Source: Sepioteuthis lessoniana (Eukaryota > Mollusca > Cephalopoda > Myopsida > Loliginidae). From it: 64,000 nt of DNA. The DNA lies in the NCBI GenBank assembly GCA_963585895.1, contig OY757904.1, forward strand, positions 22,202,793 through 22,266,792, given 5' to 3'. Each line of letters starts with the position of its first letter. Position 1 is the first letter of the stretch. The notes beneath the pieces are model-generated. The model saw nothing but the letters and a program-made list of their open reading frames with translations. It had not been told where the DNA came from and searched no databases. A program made the translations under genes and the position numbers. Below are positions 30,440-42,339 of the stretch, piece after piece.

Positions 30440-31120
30440 GCTGCAGGCGACATAGGCCTCCATGTCAAGGCTGACAAGACAGAATACATGTGCTTTAATC
30501 AAAGAGGCGACATCTCCACACTAAAGGGTGGGCATTTGAAACTACTGGACAAGTTTACTCACCTCGGAAGCAGTGTGTCAGCCGAGGATAACATCAACAC
30601 GCCACTGGCAAAGGCATGGACAGCTATCGATCATATGGAAGTCAGACCTGACTGATAAAATAAAACGCATTTTTTTCCAAGCAGCGGTCGTGTCGATGCT
30701 GCTATATGGATGCACCACATTGACACTAACAAAACGTATGGAGAAAAAGCTTGACGGCAATTACACAAGAATGCTGCGAGATGTATTGAACAAGTCCTGG
30801 AGTTCACACCCCACAAAACAGCTGCTGTATGGCCACCTACCACCCATCACGAAAACTTTCCAAGTTAAACAAACCAGAAATACGGGACTACTGAAGAAGA
30901 TAAGACGTGACCATAAGTGATATACTCCTGTAGACCCCTTCACATGCATGAGCAAACGCCGGACAACCAACTAGAACCTATATACGACAGCTCTGTGCCA
31001 ATAGAGGATGTAGCCTGGAAGACCCCCCGGGAGCGATGGACGATAGAGAAGGGTGGCGAGAGAGCATCGAGGAGATCCGTGCTGGCAGCGCGACATGATT
31101 ATGATGATGATATTCTTGAA
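30440..31120 (+). mobile_element. RTE-type LINE 3' fragment
   Basis: The plus strand carries the C-terminal part of an RTE-like ORF: GDIGLHVKADKTEYMCFNQR, LLDKFTHLGSSVSAEDNINT (two frames), LSIIWKSDLTDKIKRIFFQA (30573-30920), VVSMLLYGCTTLTLTKRMEK and HPTKQLLYGHLPPITKTFQV. The end follows with ELIPDILL-, AGQPTRTYIRQLCANRGCS-like residues in other frames and the (GAT)n-rich 3' end TGATTATGATGATGAT. The palm and endonuclease are missing. 5' truncation is typical of LINEs. Frameshifts show it is dead. Confidence 0.8.
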
Positions 31121-31221
31121 TATTCGTAAGTTATATAGTCGTGAATCATTTTAATGAAGTATAGAAATTATTTTTTTCAAATAGTTGTATTGTGCATACA
31201 TCCCAGTACATTGTAATTTAC

Positions 31222-31336
31222 GAAGCTTTTTGCTTAGATGTTGCAAAAGGCCGTAGGAATGGAGCACCTAATGAGACTCGAATCGTGTAGGTTTGCTAGT
31301 CTAGCTTGCTAACCATTACACCACCTTAGGCAACCT
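31222..31336 (-). repeat. SINE-D, single copy
   Basis: Minus strand: GGTGGTGTAATGGTTAGCAA (box A), CACGATTCGAGTCTCATTAG (box B), then GCCTTTTGCAACATCTAAGC and AAAAAGCTTCGTAAATTAC. This is the same tRNA-derived unit that is tandemly amplified at 47.4-49.0 kb, here with more differences. Confidence 0.75.
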
Positions 31337-31339
31337 TTA

Positions 31340-31895
31340 TACATCTATGTACGTTAAACCAATCTAATTACAGCTTTCGAGTGATGTAAGCCGCCTAGTC
31401 TTGAAATATATTAGACACAAAAAAACGTACGACCACAACGAATTACCGCCATCATTTATAAACTTGAACCATTGATAATTTTTGTAGACCATTTTTTATG
31501 ACTACTTTTTCCTCAAAGGCACCCACGTACTACTGGGGAATTTTATATATTTTTTGTTTATTTTGTTAAGTGTTTTTATACGTTCCTATTAATTAAATCC
31601 AATTAATTAAATGTAATTTACCAATATTTCATTAAGAATCGTAGGTTGAGGGTGCCAAGTCATGTCTGGAGTAGTTTTTAGTTTTCCAAAAATTGTCTTA
31701 GTCAATGATCGAGAACAGATGACATTTTGAATGCTGATTTTTTAGGCAGACTCTTTTTACATTTAAAATTGTCTCAAGTGAGGTTTTCTAGTTATAATAG
31801 GTTTTGTGACTAATTAGATATAGTTTAGTGATTAACAATGTTTACTAAGTTTAACTTTATCCATCACCAGGACAAATGTTTGGAAATAATTTTCG
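31340..31895. other. Unassigned AT-rich sequence
   Basis: I see no gene or named repeat. Confidence 0.4.
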
Positions 31896-32235
31896 AGGTT
31901 GTTTGATTTAATGGTATATCAACCATTGTAGGTTATTTAATACTAAATCCATTTTTATACATATAAATTTAATATATGATTTCTAAACCCTTTGTTTACA
32001 CATAGTTTATAAAAAATAGATCAGTTTCAAAAAATTCAGTTTAGCATAAGTACACTGTTTAAATGTCAAACACTTCCATATGAGCCATAGACAGAACTCT
32101 ATTAGGTGCTACCTCTCCGGGCCAGAGAAGACCTGAGAACGATGGTAATGAAGAAGTACTCAGCATTGAGAGGTCCCCGCGGACTTTCTCGAAATCTATG
32201 TATGGCACTAGACCTTGCTGTCTAGTTCAAGACAT
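31896..32235 (-). repeat. Repeat E copy with shared tail
   Basis: Starts with the tail (TTTAATGGTATATCAACCAT, TAGGTTATTTAATACTAAAT), then TTCAGTTTAGCATAAGTACAC, AACTCTATTAGGTGCTACC and AGAAGTACTCAGCATT: a minus-strand repeat E. A second minus-strand piece lies at 32455-32560 (GTTTAGTGTCATATCAGGAC). Confidence 0.55.
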
Positions 32236-32264
32236 AACCCGGCATACGTGCCCGGACCCACATT

Positions 32265-32450
32265 TGGGTTCGTGAAACTGCTAGCCTCATCAGGCTCTCA
32301 TTGCACTAATTGAGCCGATGAGCAGCATAGACCAGCAGGGTTCGAGTCTCGGCTCGTTTCCGACCTTCCCCTCCCCTTTATCCCCACTTTAATCGGCCTT
32401 CGAGCTTTTGACCATGTGTCAAGTCATGTCTGGTGGGAGGCAGCGATAAA
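32265..32450 (+). repeat. tRNA-like SINE, different family
   Basis: GGTTCGAGTCTCGG is a good box B match, with TTGAGCCGATGAGCAGCATA upstream as a possible box A. It interrupts repeat E (31896-32235 and 32455-32560), which supports a separate insertion. Confidence 0.45.
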
Positions 32451-33129
32451 TAAAAAGAGGTACCCAGCATTCTTTAAAGCTCCAACATTACTGAAGCCTT
32501 AACATGGTTGTTTAGTGTCATATCAGGACACTCGTTGGTGTATTCTGATGCCCCAACCGAACGGGCCATCGGAAATAAGGAAGAACTTGGCTTGTGTTAA
32601 TTTTTCGAGCGAGAAATGTCAACATATCTTGATAATCAACATTCGACTTTCATCTAAACAAAAACCATGCATTTGGGAAATTCCTCAATTCCGCCAAAGT
32701 TTGTTAAACACAAACTACCGTTGACATTTACTGACTGTCTCTGCATTCAACCATCTTTGACTGCTTCAGTATATTTAGTTGTGGATGTTTGATATATACT
32801 CATATTTGAAATTTTTATATGTTCTGAAACTGTGACGTGGTATTTTTAAAAATGAATTCCACCTCTCAAATCTTACACTTAAAATGAATTTCCAGTTAAG
32901 CAAAGAAGAGAAACTTCCATAGAGTTGGGTCTGTTGAAGAGAACTTTGCTCTTGCACAGTCCAGTGTTTTACAAAAAAAAAAAAAAAAAAAGGAAAAAAA
33001 GATGAAAGAAAGAAATAACTTCTGATTCATAAGTAGAGACTATTATTTACTCGTCTCGACGTATAGACATTATCAATTTATTATACAAATTGTTAATATT
33101 TGCACAAGACAATTTGAATCTTAAATAAT

Positions 33130-33138
33130 TAATATGCG

Positions 33139-33170
<32 letters not shown>
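33130..33170 (+). repeat. (GC)n(AC)n microsatellite
   Basis: A short GC alternation, potentially Z-DNA-forming, followed by CA repeats. Confidence 0.85.
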
Positions 33171-33218
33171 TATACATACATACTTATACATATATAGTAA
33201 AATGATATATCTTTGTTT

Positions 33219-33300
33219 GTTTGGGGCTTTATGGTATATCAACCCTTGTAGGTTATTTAATGCCAAGTCCTTTTTATACATATAGATTAAATTTTTATGA
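33219..33300 (-). repeat. Shared SINE-type tail fragment
   Basis: TTTATGGTATATCAACCCTT and TAGGTTATTTAATGCCAAGT: the tail common to repeat E copies, without the rest. Confidence 0.5.
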
Positions 33301-33747
33301 TTTGTAAACACATTTTGTAGATATATTTTTGAACGAACCAGGGCTCCCTTTTTTGCACAAAGTTAAGTGATTCTAAGAATTACTATGTAAATTGCTATGT
33401 AACACTAACGATTCAATTTAAGATCAGTCATTTGTTTGCACATATTGAAATGGGTTAAAAAGTAAGAACTTTTCGTCCGTAAAAGCACATGTATCATACA
33501 AAGACAAAATCAAAGAAATACTAGACACAACGAAAATCATTAAAAGTCAGAGACAACCCAAAAATCTGAAAAGAATACTTACGTCTACATCCAGAAAAAA
33601 ACCCCAACACAAATGAAAAAATAAACGATGCAAAATATGTGATATAATTATAGAAGGTAAATCCTATACCTTAAAATACAAATCTCCTCGTGGACCTTCT
33701 TATTTTAAAATATGTTTTTTTTCTTTCTTTGTACCTACAACAACCAT

Positions 33748-33749
<2 letters not shown>

Positions 33750-33793
<44 letters not shown>
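33750..33793 (+). repeat. (AT)n microsatellite
   Basis: About 40 bp of TA repeats abutting repeat E. Confidence 0.9.
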
Positions 33794-33795
<2 letters not shown>

Positions 33796-34255
33796 CAATT
33801 GGCTGGGGCTGTACAATACACCGACTGCTGGATCTTTGGGGAATGCAGAGTACCCCTTCAATGCTATCGCTCCCCGGGCCACTCTGGTCTATAATAGTAG
33901 CATCTGATAAGGTCTTATCTATAGGTCAAATAGAACTCTTTGACATTTAAACTGAGCGCAAACAGATGACTTATGCTACATAGAATTGTCAGAAATAGAA
34001 CTATTTGATCATTTAATTGTGTGTAAACAAATGACTGATGTTTAACTGAATTATTATTGAAAGATAACATTACTTGGAAGCATCTAAATTTGTTGATTTA
34101 CGCTAAATTGAATTGCTAGAAATAGAATCATTTAATGATTTAACTGTGTGAATGAACAAATGTGTTGGCAAATCATATATTTGATATATATGTAAAAGCA
34201 AGATTTGGATTTAAATAACTAACAATGATTGACATACCATAAAATAAAAGAAAAA
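33794..34255 (+). repeat. Repeat E, near full length
   Basis: GGCTGGGGCTGTACAATACA, GGGGAATGCAGAGTACCCC, TAGCATCTGATAAGGTCTT, TCAAATAGAACTCTTTGACA, several internal units, and the tail GATTTAAATAACTAACAATG and TTGACATACCATAAAATAAA. It begins right at an (AT)n tract. Confidence 0.65.
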
Positions 34256-34344
34256 ATATATATTAGATAACTGTATGTATTAAAAGTGATATTTTCTACG
34301 AATTAGTTTTATATAATTTCTCACAGCAGCGATGAATTTTGATG

Positions 34345-34700
34345 TCATCTCAGCCCAGTCAGTTGCGGTTGTAGAATACACTGGCTGCATCTCTGCAGAA
34401 GAGTAAGATTCCCCAACGAGTGTCCTGATATGATGTCACTAAACAATCTGATAGTGAGGCTCTTGTAATGCAGGAGCTTTGGGGAATACGGAGTATCCTT
34501 TTATTGCTATCGCTCCCTTGTCAACTCTAGCTTGGACTGGTAGCACCTGATAGGGTCCTATCTATGGGTTAAATAGAACTATTTGACATTTAAACAGAGT
34601 GTAAACAAATGACGTATGATAAATTGTAAATAGAATAATTCGTGTAAGATAGAAATACTTGAAAACATTAAATTGTGTGCAAAAGAATGAGCTTAGGCTC
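34345..34700 (+). repeat. Repeat E copy
   Basis: CAGTTGCGGTTGTAGAATAC, GAGTGTCCTGATATGATG, TCTGATAGTGAGGCTCTTG, GTAGCACCTGATAGGGTCC and AATAGAACTATTTGACAT in the family order. SINE-C follows at 34765. Confidence 0.65.
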
Positions 34701-34764
34701 GTTTAAAAATGTTATCAACAAAATGATTGCCAATCATATATATTTTATACGTGTGTATAAAAAG

Positions 34765-34985
34765 GATTTTCGGCTCATTGACCTAGTTGGTAGAGTGTTC
34801 GCCAATGGTCTGGGACACCTGGGTTCAATAACTCCTTGTTTAACACTCAGCAATATAAGGTACGTATCAAGCGTAAAATGGAGCAATCCAGGGAAAGGAG
34901 TATCGCCCTCCTCTACATCTCTGTGTTGTAGCTATTGAAAAAGGATTCTTCGGGTCGCTCTTGACTACGGACGCCAACTTAAATA
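34765..34985 (+). repeat. SINE-C copy inside repeat E
   Basis: TAGTTGGTAGAGTGTTCGCC (box A), CTGGGTTCAATAACT (box B, altered), AACACTCAGCAATATAAGGT, GGAGTATCGCCCTCCTCTAC. It ends at GACGCCAACTTAAATAG, after which the repeat E tail resumes (ACAATGGTTGATATGCCATA). Confidence 0.65.
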
Positions 34986-35284
34986 GCCTACAATGGTTGA
35001 TATGCCATAGATCTAAACCAAACCAAACCAAGCCATTCTCTTTAATGTAACTTTTAATTACTAAATACATTTGCTGTTGAACAACAGTGTTTCTAAAACA
35101 AAGCAAACACTTTTTCTCATTTGACGTTAAGATTATATGATACTTGGAGTAAAGATTTCTAAAGAATAAACTCTAAACAAAAATAAATATAGCATAAATT
35201 TAATTAACTTAATAATTGTTAAGTGATATTATCATCGGCACTGCATAGATTCGTCTCTTTCATTATATTTGTAAAAAATACAAA

Positions 35285-35430
35285 AAACAAAACCAAAAAA
35301 AAAAAAAAAACCCCAAAAACAACAACAAACAAATCCAAAACAACAACAACAGAAAAAAAAACAGTAACCAACAAAAAAAAACAAAACAAAAAAAAACGAA
35401 AAAAACAAACCCCAAAACAAACAACATATG
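35285..35430 (+). repeat. A-rich low-complexity tract
   Basis: CAAAA/AAAAC-type sequence. The opposite-strand frames rich in Phe and Val are artefacts. Confidence 0.85.
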
Positions 35431-35951
35431 CATTACTTATCTTTGATGTGTTTACATGAGCAGCTTTACTCACGAGAGATAATTATGAATGTATTGAGCC
35501 GAAAACATTTTCTCTGTTGATGAATTAGTCATTAGAATTTCATTATTTATCAGCCTGTTTGATCACTCAGCGTGATTTCTGATATTAATAGCATTCGAAC
35601 AGATACGCAAATATGTAGCTTTTCAAATTAGATGTTATCAAAACGTTCAACATACATTTCGAAAGCGCACACAAGTGAAGAAGGAAACACAATTCATTAT
35701 TGATACATGTTATAATGTACAATTCATTATAAATGTGTGTCCATTTCGTCTCTCATTTTTACGCTGACGTGTATTTTACATCCAGCAAACCAACCAAATA
35801 AAAGTAAAAAAAAAAAAAAAAAGTAAAAACGCACACAGCAATTTCTTTATAAAATCTACGAATGAAAATACATAGCTAAAAATTAGTAAGCTCACAATTA
35901 GTATATTTCATCAAGTAACTCAGAAAGTATATATATATATATATATATATA

Positions 35952-36646
35952 TGTTATATTGTCATCTACAGAATCATTACGACACAATAAATAAACAGAC
36001 GCAGGAAGACTTCTTTATAAATATATGTACCTCTCACTTTATTGCAAGGGCTCGAAAAGGTCAATTAAGGTTTGCATGTGAGAGGGAGCCTGAGAACGAA
36101 CATAAACTGCAATATTTTAACCCCCACTCTCATGGCCGCCAACGTTGTATCTTTCTCGTTCTCCAGATGCTCAACCGGAGGCCCTGGGCCCACCCGGCTG
36201 GATGATGGCTTTCTTTACTGCATCTTATCAGCAACTTCTCTGGTCCCCAAACTCCATCGGGGTTCCCGAGGTCCCCCTCGGCCGGGTATGGCTTTCCCTA
36301 CCACATCTCGTCAATAACTCCGTCTCCAACTGTAACTGCAACTGTCCTTGACTTCTGTCTTGACTGAGTTATATAATTGTTCCACGACCACTCGATCGCC
36401 CACTCGATCTTTGGAATGGCATGATTTAATGTCATCCAGCGGAAATAACTGTCATGCAGTTCACAGGTCACTCTCTTCCGGTGCATCAGTCTATGAGTGT
36501 ATCATGGGCTTTACATTGTCCCATTTCATCAGCCAAATCCACCCACGCGATCTCTTTCGATTACTGGCCATTGGAATGTGTCACTTACCTCCAGTGCATC
36601 ACTTTGTAATGGCATGTTTGCTCGAGCCGAAGGTCAAAATACAACA
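35952..36646 (-). mobile_element. Solo LTR embedded in an (AT)n tract
   Basis: The block has TG...CA ends (minus strand TGTTGTATTTTGACC ... GACAATATAACA; the terminal 8 bp are imperfectly inverted). (AT)n lies immediately on both sides, TATA on each flank. On the minus strand an AATAAA lies in CCTTGCAATAAAGTGAGAG near 36035-36050, about 95 bp from the 3' end, as in an R region. It is much GC-richer than the flanks. The 182-codon frame through it is not supported as a gene. Confidence 0.6.
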
Positions 36647-36681
36647 TATATATATATATATATACCTCAAGATTGATAGCA

Positions 36682-36730
<49 letters not shown>

Positions 36731-36765
36731 AGGGGAGAGAGATAGAGAGAGAAAGGGAGAGAATT
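36647..36765 (+). repeat. (AT)n and (GA)n microsatellites
   Basis: (AT)n at 36647-36664, then a long, interrupted (GA)n from about 36680 to 36760. Confidence 0.9.
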
Positions 36766-36890
36766 ATTTTAACGGCATATCGACCCGTCTAGGATTATTT
36801 TATGCCCGGAGGTTAGGGAATTGTGTACATTTTACGTTTGTATTTACATTTTTTATGCATTTTCTTAAGCTTTTTGCACACACTTATATG
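36766..36890 (-). repeat. Repeat E tail variant
   Basis: TTTTAACGGCATATCGACCC, TAGGATTATTTTATGCCCGG, AGGGAATTGTGTACATTTTA. The same variant tail occurs at 43150, 46520 and 62980, each time leading into minus-strand repeat E. Confidence 0.5.
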
Positions 36891-36924
36891 ATATAAATAA
36901 TTCCTATCAAATACAAATAATTTG

Positions 36925-37165
36925 CAGACGAACTAGACATACAAGACACTGCTGGAGAAGTAGGGACGAGCTCATAAGTGATGTACTCCTATGGACCCCT
37001 TCACATAGTCAAGCAAAAGCAGGGCGATCAGCTCGAATCTACATACAGCAACTCTGTGTAGATACGGGGTGTAGCCCTAAGGACTTGCCGGAAGCGATGA
37101 ACGATAGGGAGGGGTGGCGAGAAAAGGTCAGGGATGGCACGACAAGATGATGATGATGATATGAT
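36925..37165 (+). mobile_element. RTE-type LINE 3' end, short
   Basis: CACTGCTGGAGAAGTAGGGA, GAGCTCATAAGTGATGTACTC, CTATGGACCCCTTCACATAG, then CAACTCTGTGTAGATACGGG, AAGCGATGAACGATAGGGAG and the GATGATGATGATAT end. It matches the 3' part of 30440-31120. A heavily 5'-truncated copy inserted into repeat E, whose parts lie on both sides. Confidence 0.75.
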
Positions 37166-37189
37166 ATAACGTATTCCTATCAAATACAA

Positions 37190-37400
37190 ATAATTTGCAA
37201 ACAAATCTATTTGATTCATGGATGGGACCCAAACATTTACTACATCTCCGTTATCAGAGTTGACATGGGAGTAATGGCAATGAAGTGGTATCCCACATTT
37301 CCTAAAGATCAAGAATTGGAGCCTCACCACCAAATACAGTTTAGTATCATACCAAGGAGATAAAGTCAGCGTATTCTAAGCCCTACCGTCAGGTCAGAGA
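37190..37400 (-). repeat. Repeat E fragment
   Basis: TTTGATTCATGGATGGGACC, GGAGTAATGGCAATGAAGTG, GTATCCCACATTTCCTAAAG and TTTAGTATCATACCAAGGAG in minus-strand order. It continues the copy split by the RTE fragment at 36925-37165. Confidence 0.55.
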
Positions 37401-37459
37401 GAGTGTGTGTGTGTGTATGAGAGAGAGAGAGAGAGAGAGAGATTTCTTATATTGTTTAT

Positions 37460-38005
37460 TCAGCATACCATATTTTCAATTGACACCTTTTTTCAATAAA
37501 TATTAAAGATACAAGATACAAGATACAAGAAAGTGATTAATAAGAAAATGTGAGAGACACTCCTAAAGCAAGGCTTTCTTTATATTTCCTCGGAAATGAT
37601 AAAGATATTGTCATCAGAGTTACTACGTTAGAGCGGGTTTAAAAATACTATTTTTCAACATGATCAACACCATGTGCTGAAGAAAGCGTCTTTTCTCTCT
37701 ATTCCAGCAGTATATTGAATCACTGGAATTAACATGATCTGAATAATCACCGTCAGATCGGTCGTCAGCAGGTTCATATCTTGTTAAGGAATTTTACTAA
37801 TTTACACTGCGGCGTTCCTATGTCCACTTCTAAGGACCAATATCCAGCGACTGTTTTGTATCTTGTTATACATCTATTTCAGGGAGTGTTGTCTTTATTT
37901 TGCTGTTTTTTAATTGTAAGTTTTGATGGAAACATTTTTTCGGCTATTTTAGATGTGAATTGTAGAATTCCATTAATACTTTTATCTTTGCATGCTCATT
38001 ATTAT
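37460..38005. other. Unassigned sequence
   Basis: Contains a short ATACAAG tandem run near 37505-37530. No gene is evident; the 77-codon frame at 37781 shows no domain. Confidence 0.4.
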
Positions 38006-38009
38006 CCCT

Positions 38010-38195
38010 TCTGACTTGTTGCCTAACCAAAGCTAAAGAACCCAGTCTTACCTACTATTTACTCATAGCTGGAGGTAGAAAAGATGGATTCATGCCTTTC
38101 TCAAGAGCATTAGCTCAAAGTTAAACGCAAGCAAACTCGTCCAGGATTTAAACTCGGGTCACCGATTCCATTTCGTATGGTAATAACCATAACAT
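38010..38195 (-). repeat. SINE-B fragment
   Basis: Minus strand: tRNA-like head with GAGTTTAAATCCTGGACGAG (box B), then GAGAAAGGCATGAATCCATC, CAGCTATGAGTAAATAGTAG and GGTTAGGCAACAAGTCAGAA. Confidence 0.6.
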
Positions 38196-38924
38196 TAATA
38201 GTGCTTTTCTGTGGAGAAAAGCAAGTCGGCTAGATGCATGCATTTGAAGGTGAAGCCAGACTGTGCTTACCGACACCAAGTGAAAATTGTAATATAATGT
38301 CTTTGACTAAAATCCTGCCATTTCTATGAACTCGAGGGACAAGAAAAAAAAAAGTATTTATAAAAGCTTTTTGAACTTCAAAAAATTCACCGCTAAATGA
38401 TATTTTCTGCTTTTCGATGAGGCTAGGTCTAAAATATTTTCACATTAAAGTCCAACCTATGTGCTGGGGCTGTAGAATACTCCGTCTAAACATCTTCTGA
38501 CTGGTAAGACCGCCGCCCTCAACAAGATCACTCATTGAATGTAGTGGGTACCTGCAGTGCTTGAGGACGGGATTCTGTTGGTAACCAACTACAGGCAACG
38601 TCTGGCTGTTGTACTTGCCAACAAGGGTTTCTTCACCAAGTACTTTGTTATGATTTGCTATAGGATGAAATACTTATTTTTTCAATAAAATACCAATAAA
38701 TGTTAAAAAAATTATTATAATGTGATTTTCTCGAATTTTTAAAAATATTCATCTCTTAGTTTCAAGACAGACAAATCCTGAAAGTTTTAGACCGTTCCCC
38801 ACCGTATAATAGTCACAACTGTATTCTTCAAATTGCTCTTTGTGGCAAACAAGTACCAAACCCAATTTTATATTAAAGGTGCTAAAAGGCGATGGCTGAA
38901 GGTAAATTTCACTGAGATAGCAAA

Positions 38925-40310
38925 ACTTGAAACCATTTAATTGCACGCAAAAAATTATTAGTATTAAATAAGATTATTAGCATGAGACAAACTTGAAACT
39001 ATTCCACAGTAAACTAAGAAATGATTAATAGCAAATTGAATTATTAGTATTAAATAACAATACTTGAAACCATTTAACTATGTGCAAACAAAAAACAATT
39101 ATAAATTTTTTAAAAATGTTAACAGGAATTGAAACCAATTCCCCGTGTGGTAAAAAACGATTAATATCGAATAGAATTATTAGTATTAAATAGCAATACT
39201 TGAAACGATTTAACTATGTGCAAACAGATAATAATTATAAACTTTTAAAAATGTTAAGAGGAATTGAAACCATTTCCCCGTGTGGTAAAAAGCGATTATT
39301 TTCGAATAGAATTATTAGTATTAAATAATAATACTTGAAACCATTTAACTATGTGCAAACAAATAATAATGATAGATTTAAAAAAAATGATAACAGGAAT
39401 TGAAACCATTTCCACGTGTGGTAAGAAACGATTAATACCGAATAGAATTATTAGTATTAAATAGCAATACTTGAAACCATTTAACTATGTGCAAACAAAT
39501 AACAATTATAAATTAAAAAAAAACTTAACAGGAATTGAAACCAATTCCCCGTGTGGTAAAAAACGATTAATACCGAATAGAATTATTAGTATTAAATAAT
39601 AATACTTGAAACCATTTAACTATGTGCAAACAGATAATAATTATAATTTAAAAAAAATGTTAACAGGAATTGAAACTATTTCCCCGTGTGGTCAGAAACG
39701 ATTAATATCGAACAGAATTATTAGTATTAAATAGCATTACTTGAAACCATTTAACTATGTGCAAACAAATAACAATTATAAATTAAAAAAAATGTTAACA
39801 GGAATTGAAACCAATTTCCCGTGTGGTAAAAAACGATTAATATCGAATAGAATTATTAGTATTAAATTGCAATACTTGAAACCATTTAACTATGTGCAAA
39901 CAAATAACAATTATAAATTAAAAAAAATGTTAACAGGAATTGAAACCAATTTCCCGTGTGGTAAAAAACGATTAATATCGAATAGAATTATTAGTATTAA
40001 ATAGCAATACTTGAAACCATTTAACTATATGCAAACAAATAATAATTATGAATTTAAAAAAGATGTTAACAGGAATTGAAACCATTTCCCCGTGTGGTAA
40101 GGAACGATTAATATCGAATAGAATTATTAGTATTAAATAGCAATACTTGAAACCATTTAACTATGTGCAAACAAAGAATTATTATATTTAAAAAAAAATG
40201 TTAACAGGAATTGAAACCATTTCCCCGTGTGGTAAGAAACGATTAATATCGAATAGAATTATAAGTATTAAATAGGAATACTTGAAACTATTTAACAGTA
40301 TTGTATTCAA
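38925..40310 (+). repeat. 135-bp tandem satellite, about nine units
   Basis: The word TTAGTATTAA recurs at 39181, 39315, 39451, 39586, 39721, 39856, 39991 and 40127, so the period is 134-136 bp. A degenerate unit lies on each side. Each unit reads ATAGCAATACTTGAAACCAT, TTAACTATGTGCAAACAAAT, ATTATAAATTTAAAAAAATG, TTAACAGGAATTGAAACCA, then CCCGTGTGGTAAAAAACGAT and TAATATCGAATAGAATTATT. These words are those of the internal part of repeat E. The 87-codon frame within two units is a by-product. Confidence 0.95.
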
Positions 40311-40404
40311 TAAAATTATTAGTGTAAACTATACTTGAAGCCATTCAACTCTTTGCGATCCAATGATCTCTGAAAACTGCTTCAAAAATTTATTTACCAA
40401 CAGT

Positions 40405-40429
40405 TCATATATATATATATATATATATA
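40405..40429 (+). repeat. (AT)n microsatellite
   Basis: About 24 bp of AT repeats next to the end of the 135-bp array. Confidence 0.9.
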
Positions 40430-40679
40430 ACAGAGTTTAGTATTGAATGTCAATCAAGTATTAACCCTCAGGTGTTGACATGCCAGACGAAGAGGTACCA
40501 CTTTAAACTTCATAATCCTGTGAAAGGACACTACTATAAAATATATTTCCAAGATTGACTTTTATCATATACAGGTGTTTCAAGAAATTGCTTCTCACGT
40601 ATGGCTGCACTAATTACAAAGAGAATTTCAATTATGAAAAGTAGAAATGAAAAAAAAAAAAAAAGATATAAATATTTAC

Positions 40680-40918
40680 TAGGTTTGGTTTCTTGGTTTA
40701 CTGGTATATCAATCTTCGCGGGTTATTTGATGCCAAAGCCATCCTTGTAGAAGAATAGCATAGATTAAACCTAACCGATATTTAGGGAGGATAATAATGT
40801 TCATATCTTTCAAAATGTATCTGTCCGATAGTAAATTTAACAGTGCGACTGGTTTTTCGAATTGGCTTACAGTGAGACAGTTGTTCAGCACTTTAGTCAT
40901 TACATCACGGAAACATTG
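40680..40918 (-). repeat. SINE-A copy
   Basis: Minus strand: head TTTCCGTGATGTAATGACTA (box A region), body with AAGATATGAACATTATTATC, and tail TTTGGCATCAAATAACCCGC then TTGATATACCAGTAAACC. Same family as 395-598, more diverged. Confidence 0.6.
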
Positions 40919-41296
40919 CTGAATATTTATAAAACTTGCTGAGTATTTAAATGTCTACTAAGTTCGCCCCTACTTCAGTATTACACATGTAGAGTTACAA
41001 GCTTTTGTTTCTTGATTATTTTCTTTCTTGAGAGAAAAAAAATTGAAATTGGTACTGAAAGGTTCTCAGTTTAATCAAAAGAAGAAGTAAAATAAAATCA
41101 TGAAACAGACATGGAATTCCAAGTATCAACACAACAGTTAAAAACACTCAACACATTGTTTTTCAACTTTGTTTAATAAAAAAAAACCATTAATTAAATT
41201 TAAAAAGGTTAAGAATAGAACCTTTCAGCATACCCCCATAGCAATATATATATATATATATATATATAAAAGTTAGTTATACATGTATATATATAT

Positions 41297-42339
41297 TGTC
41301 ACGTGATATCCCGCGGAGACGATAGAAATAAGATTAATACTATCCTCCCGTTGGAATGAACAGTGGCAAACCGTTAAGAAAGAATGTAGGTCACAGAGGA
41401 GATATCAACAGATGTTGGTACTTAGTAACCTCAGGTCGCCGGACACCGGAAGGGAGAAGGAGAGAGAAGCCAAATGATTGGCTGGGACCCTGAAATGGAA
41501 GTGGCACCTTCTCCCCGTCGGCGAAAAAAACGAGAAGAAAAATCAGTTATTGGAAGGGGCTCGTCGCAGACAGACCCATAGCCATTTACTCCGGGTGAAG
41601 AAGACAAAAACATATCTTGGACACGAGGGACCCAAGTTCTTCAAGCCAGTGTTAAAAATAGCATAAAGTCTATTAGCCCGTGAAAGAAGAAAGATTCTCC
41701 AGTGGAACCCTGTCGAAAAATAAGATAAGTGACTTTGGGGCTATTTCTCGTTTATACCCAAATTTTATATACCACTCTCTCTCTCTCTCTGAAGAAAAAC
41801 AAAAGTCAAGAAAAGACATTTATATTCGTGGACTGTCCATTTATTATATATTTGACACTTTGTAAGTGCATCTCTTTGTATAGTAAAGGATTCATGTATT
41901 TTAATGTTACCACGTGGTCTAAGTTGTTCTTTGCAGTTCTGCTACGAATTTGTTGAGTCACATTTCCTTTTCAGCTTCTATTCGCCTTATGTTATCTTGC
42001 TTAAAATTGTCCTATAAATTCCTTTAAAATATCACACGGGAAACCGGAGTTGCCGACTACTACAATATAATAATATTACGACTAAAACCTATAGGTCCAT
42101 ATCTTCTGTTGTCTAGGGGAGGAAGTTTAGTGGCCTTGGTGGGTGTGTGGATAGTTTGAAATTTGGAACCCCTTGCCAGCGGCGGTCAGCCTGGCCCTAA
42201 ATTATATGCCAGGTCTTATATGCCTGAGCGAAAAACTCTGAACGAGGACTTATTCTATAGGGGATCAAGTGCCAACCTGCCCCGTCTTCACACGTGCGAA
42301 AATAAAGTTCCGTTTTGGGATTTTAGTCAATTTGCCGTC

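Noticed and set aside
36348..36896. 182-codon plus-strand frame
   Set aside because: It crosses the end of a solo LTR, an (AT)n and a (GA)n tract, so it is not a gene.
37605..37660. Minus-strand CTGATGA near 37611 as a hammerhead core
   Set aside because: A GAAA follows, but the intervening bases do not pair into a stem II.
38925..40310. CRISPR-like array of regular repeats
   Set aside because: The whole 135-bp unit repeats, including what would be spacers, and the setting is an animal genome. It is a satellite.
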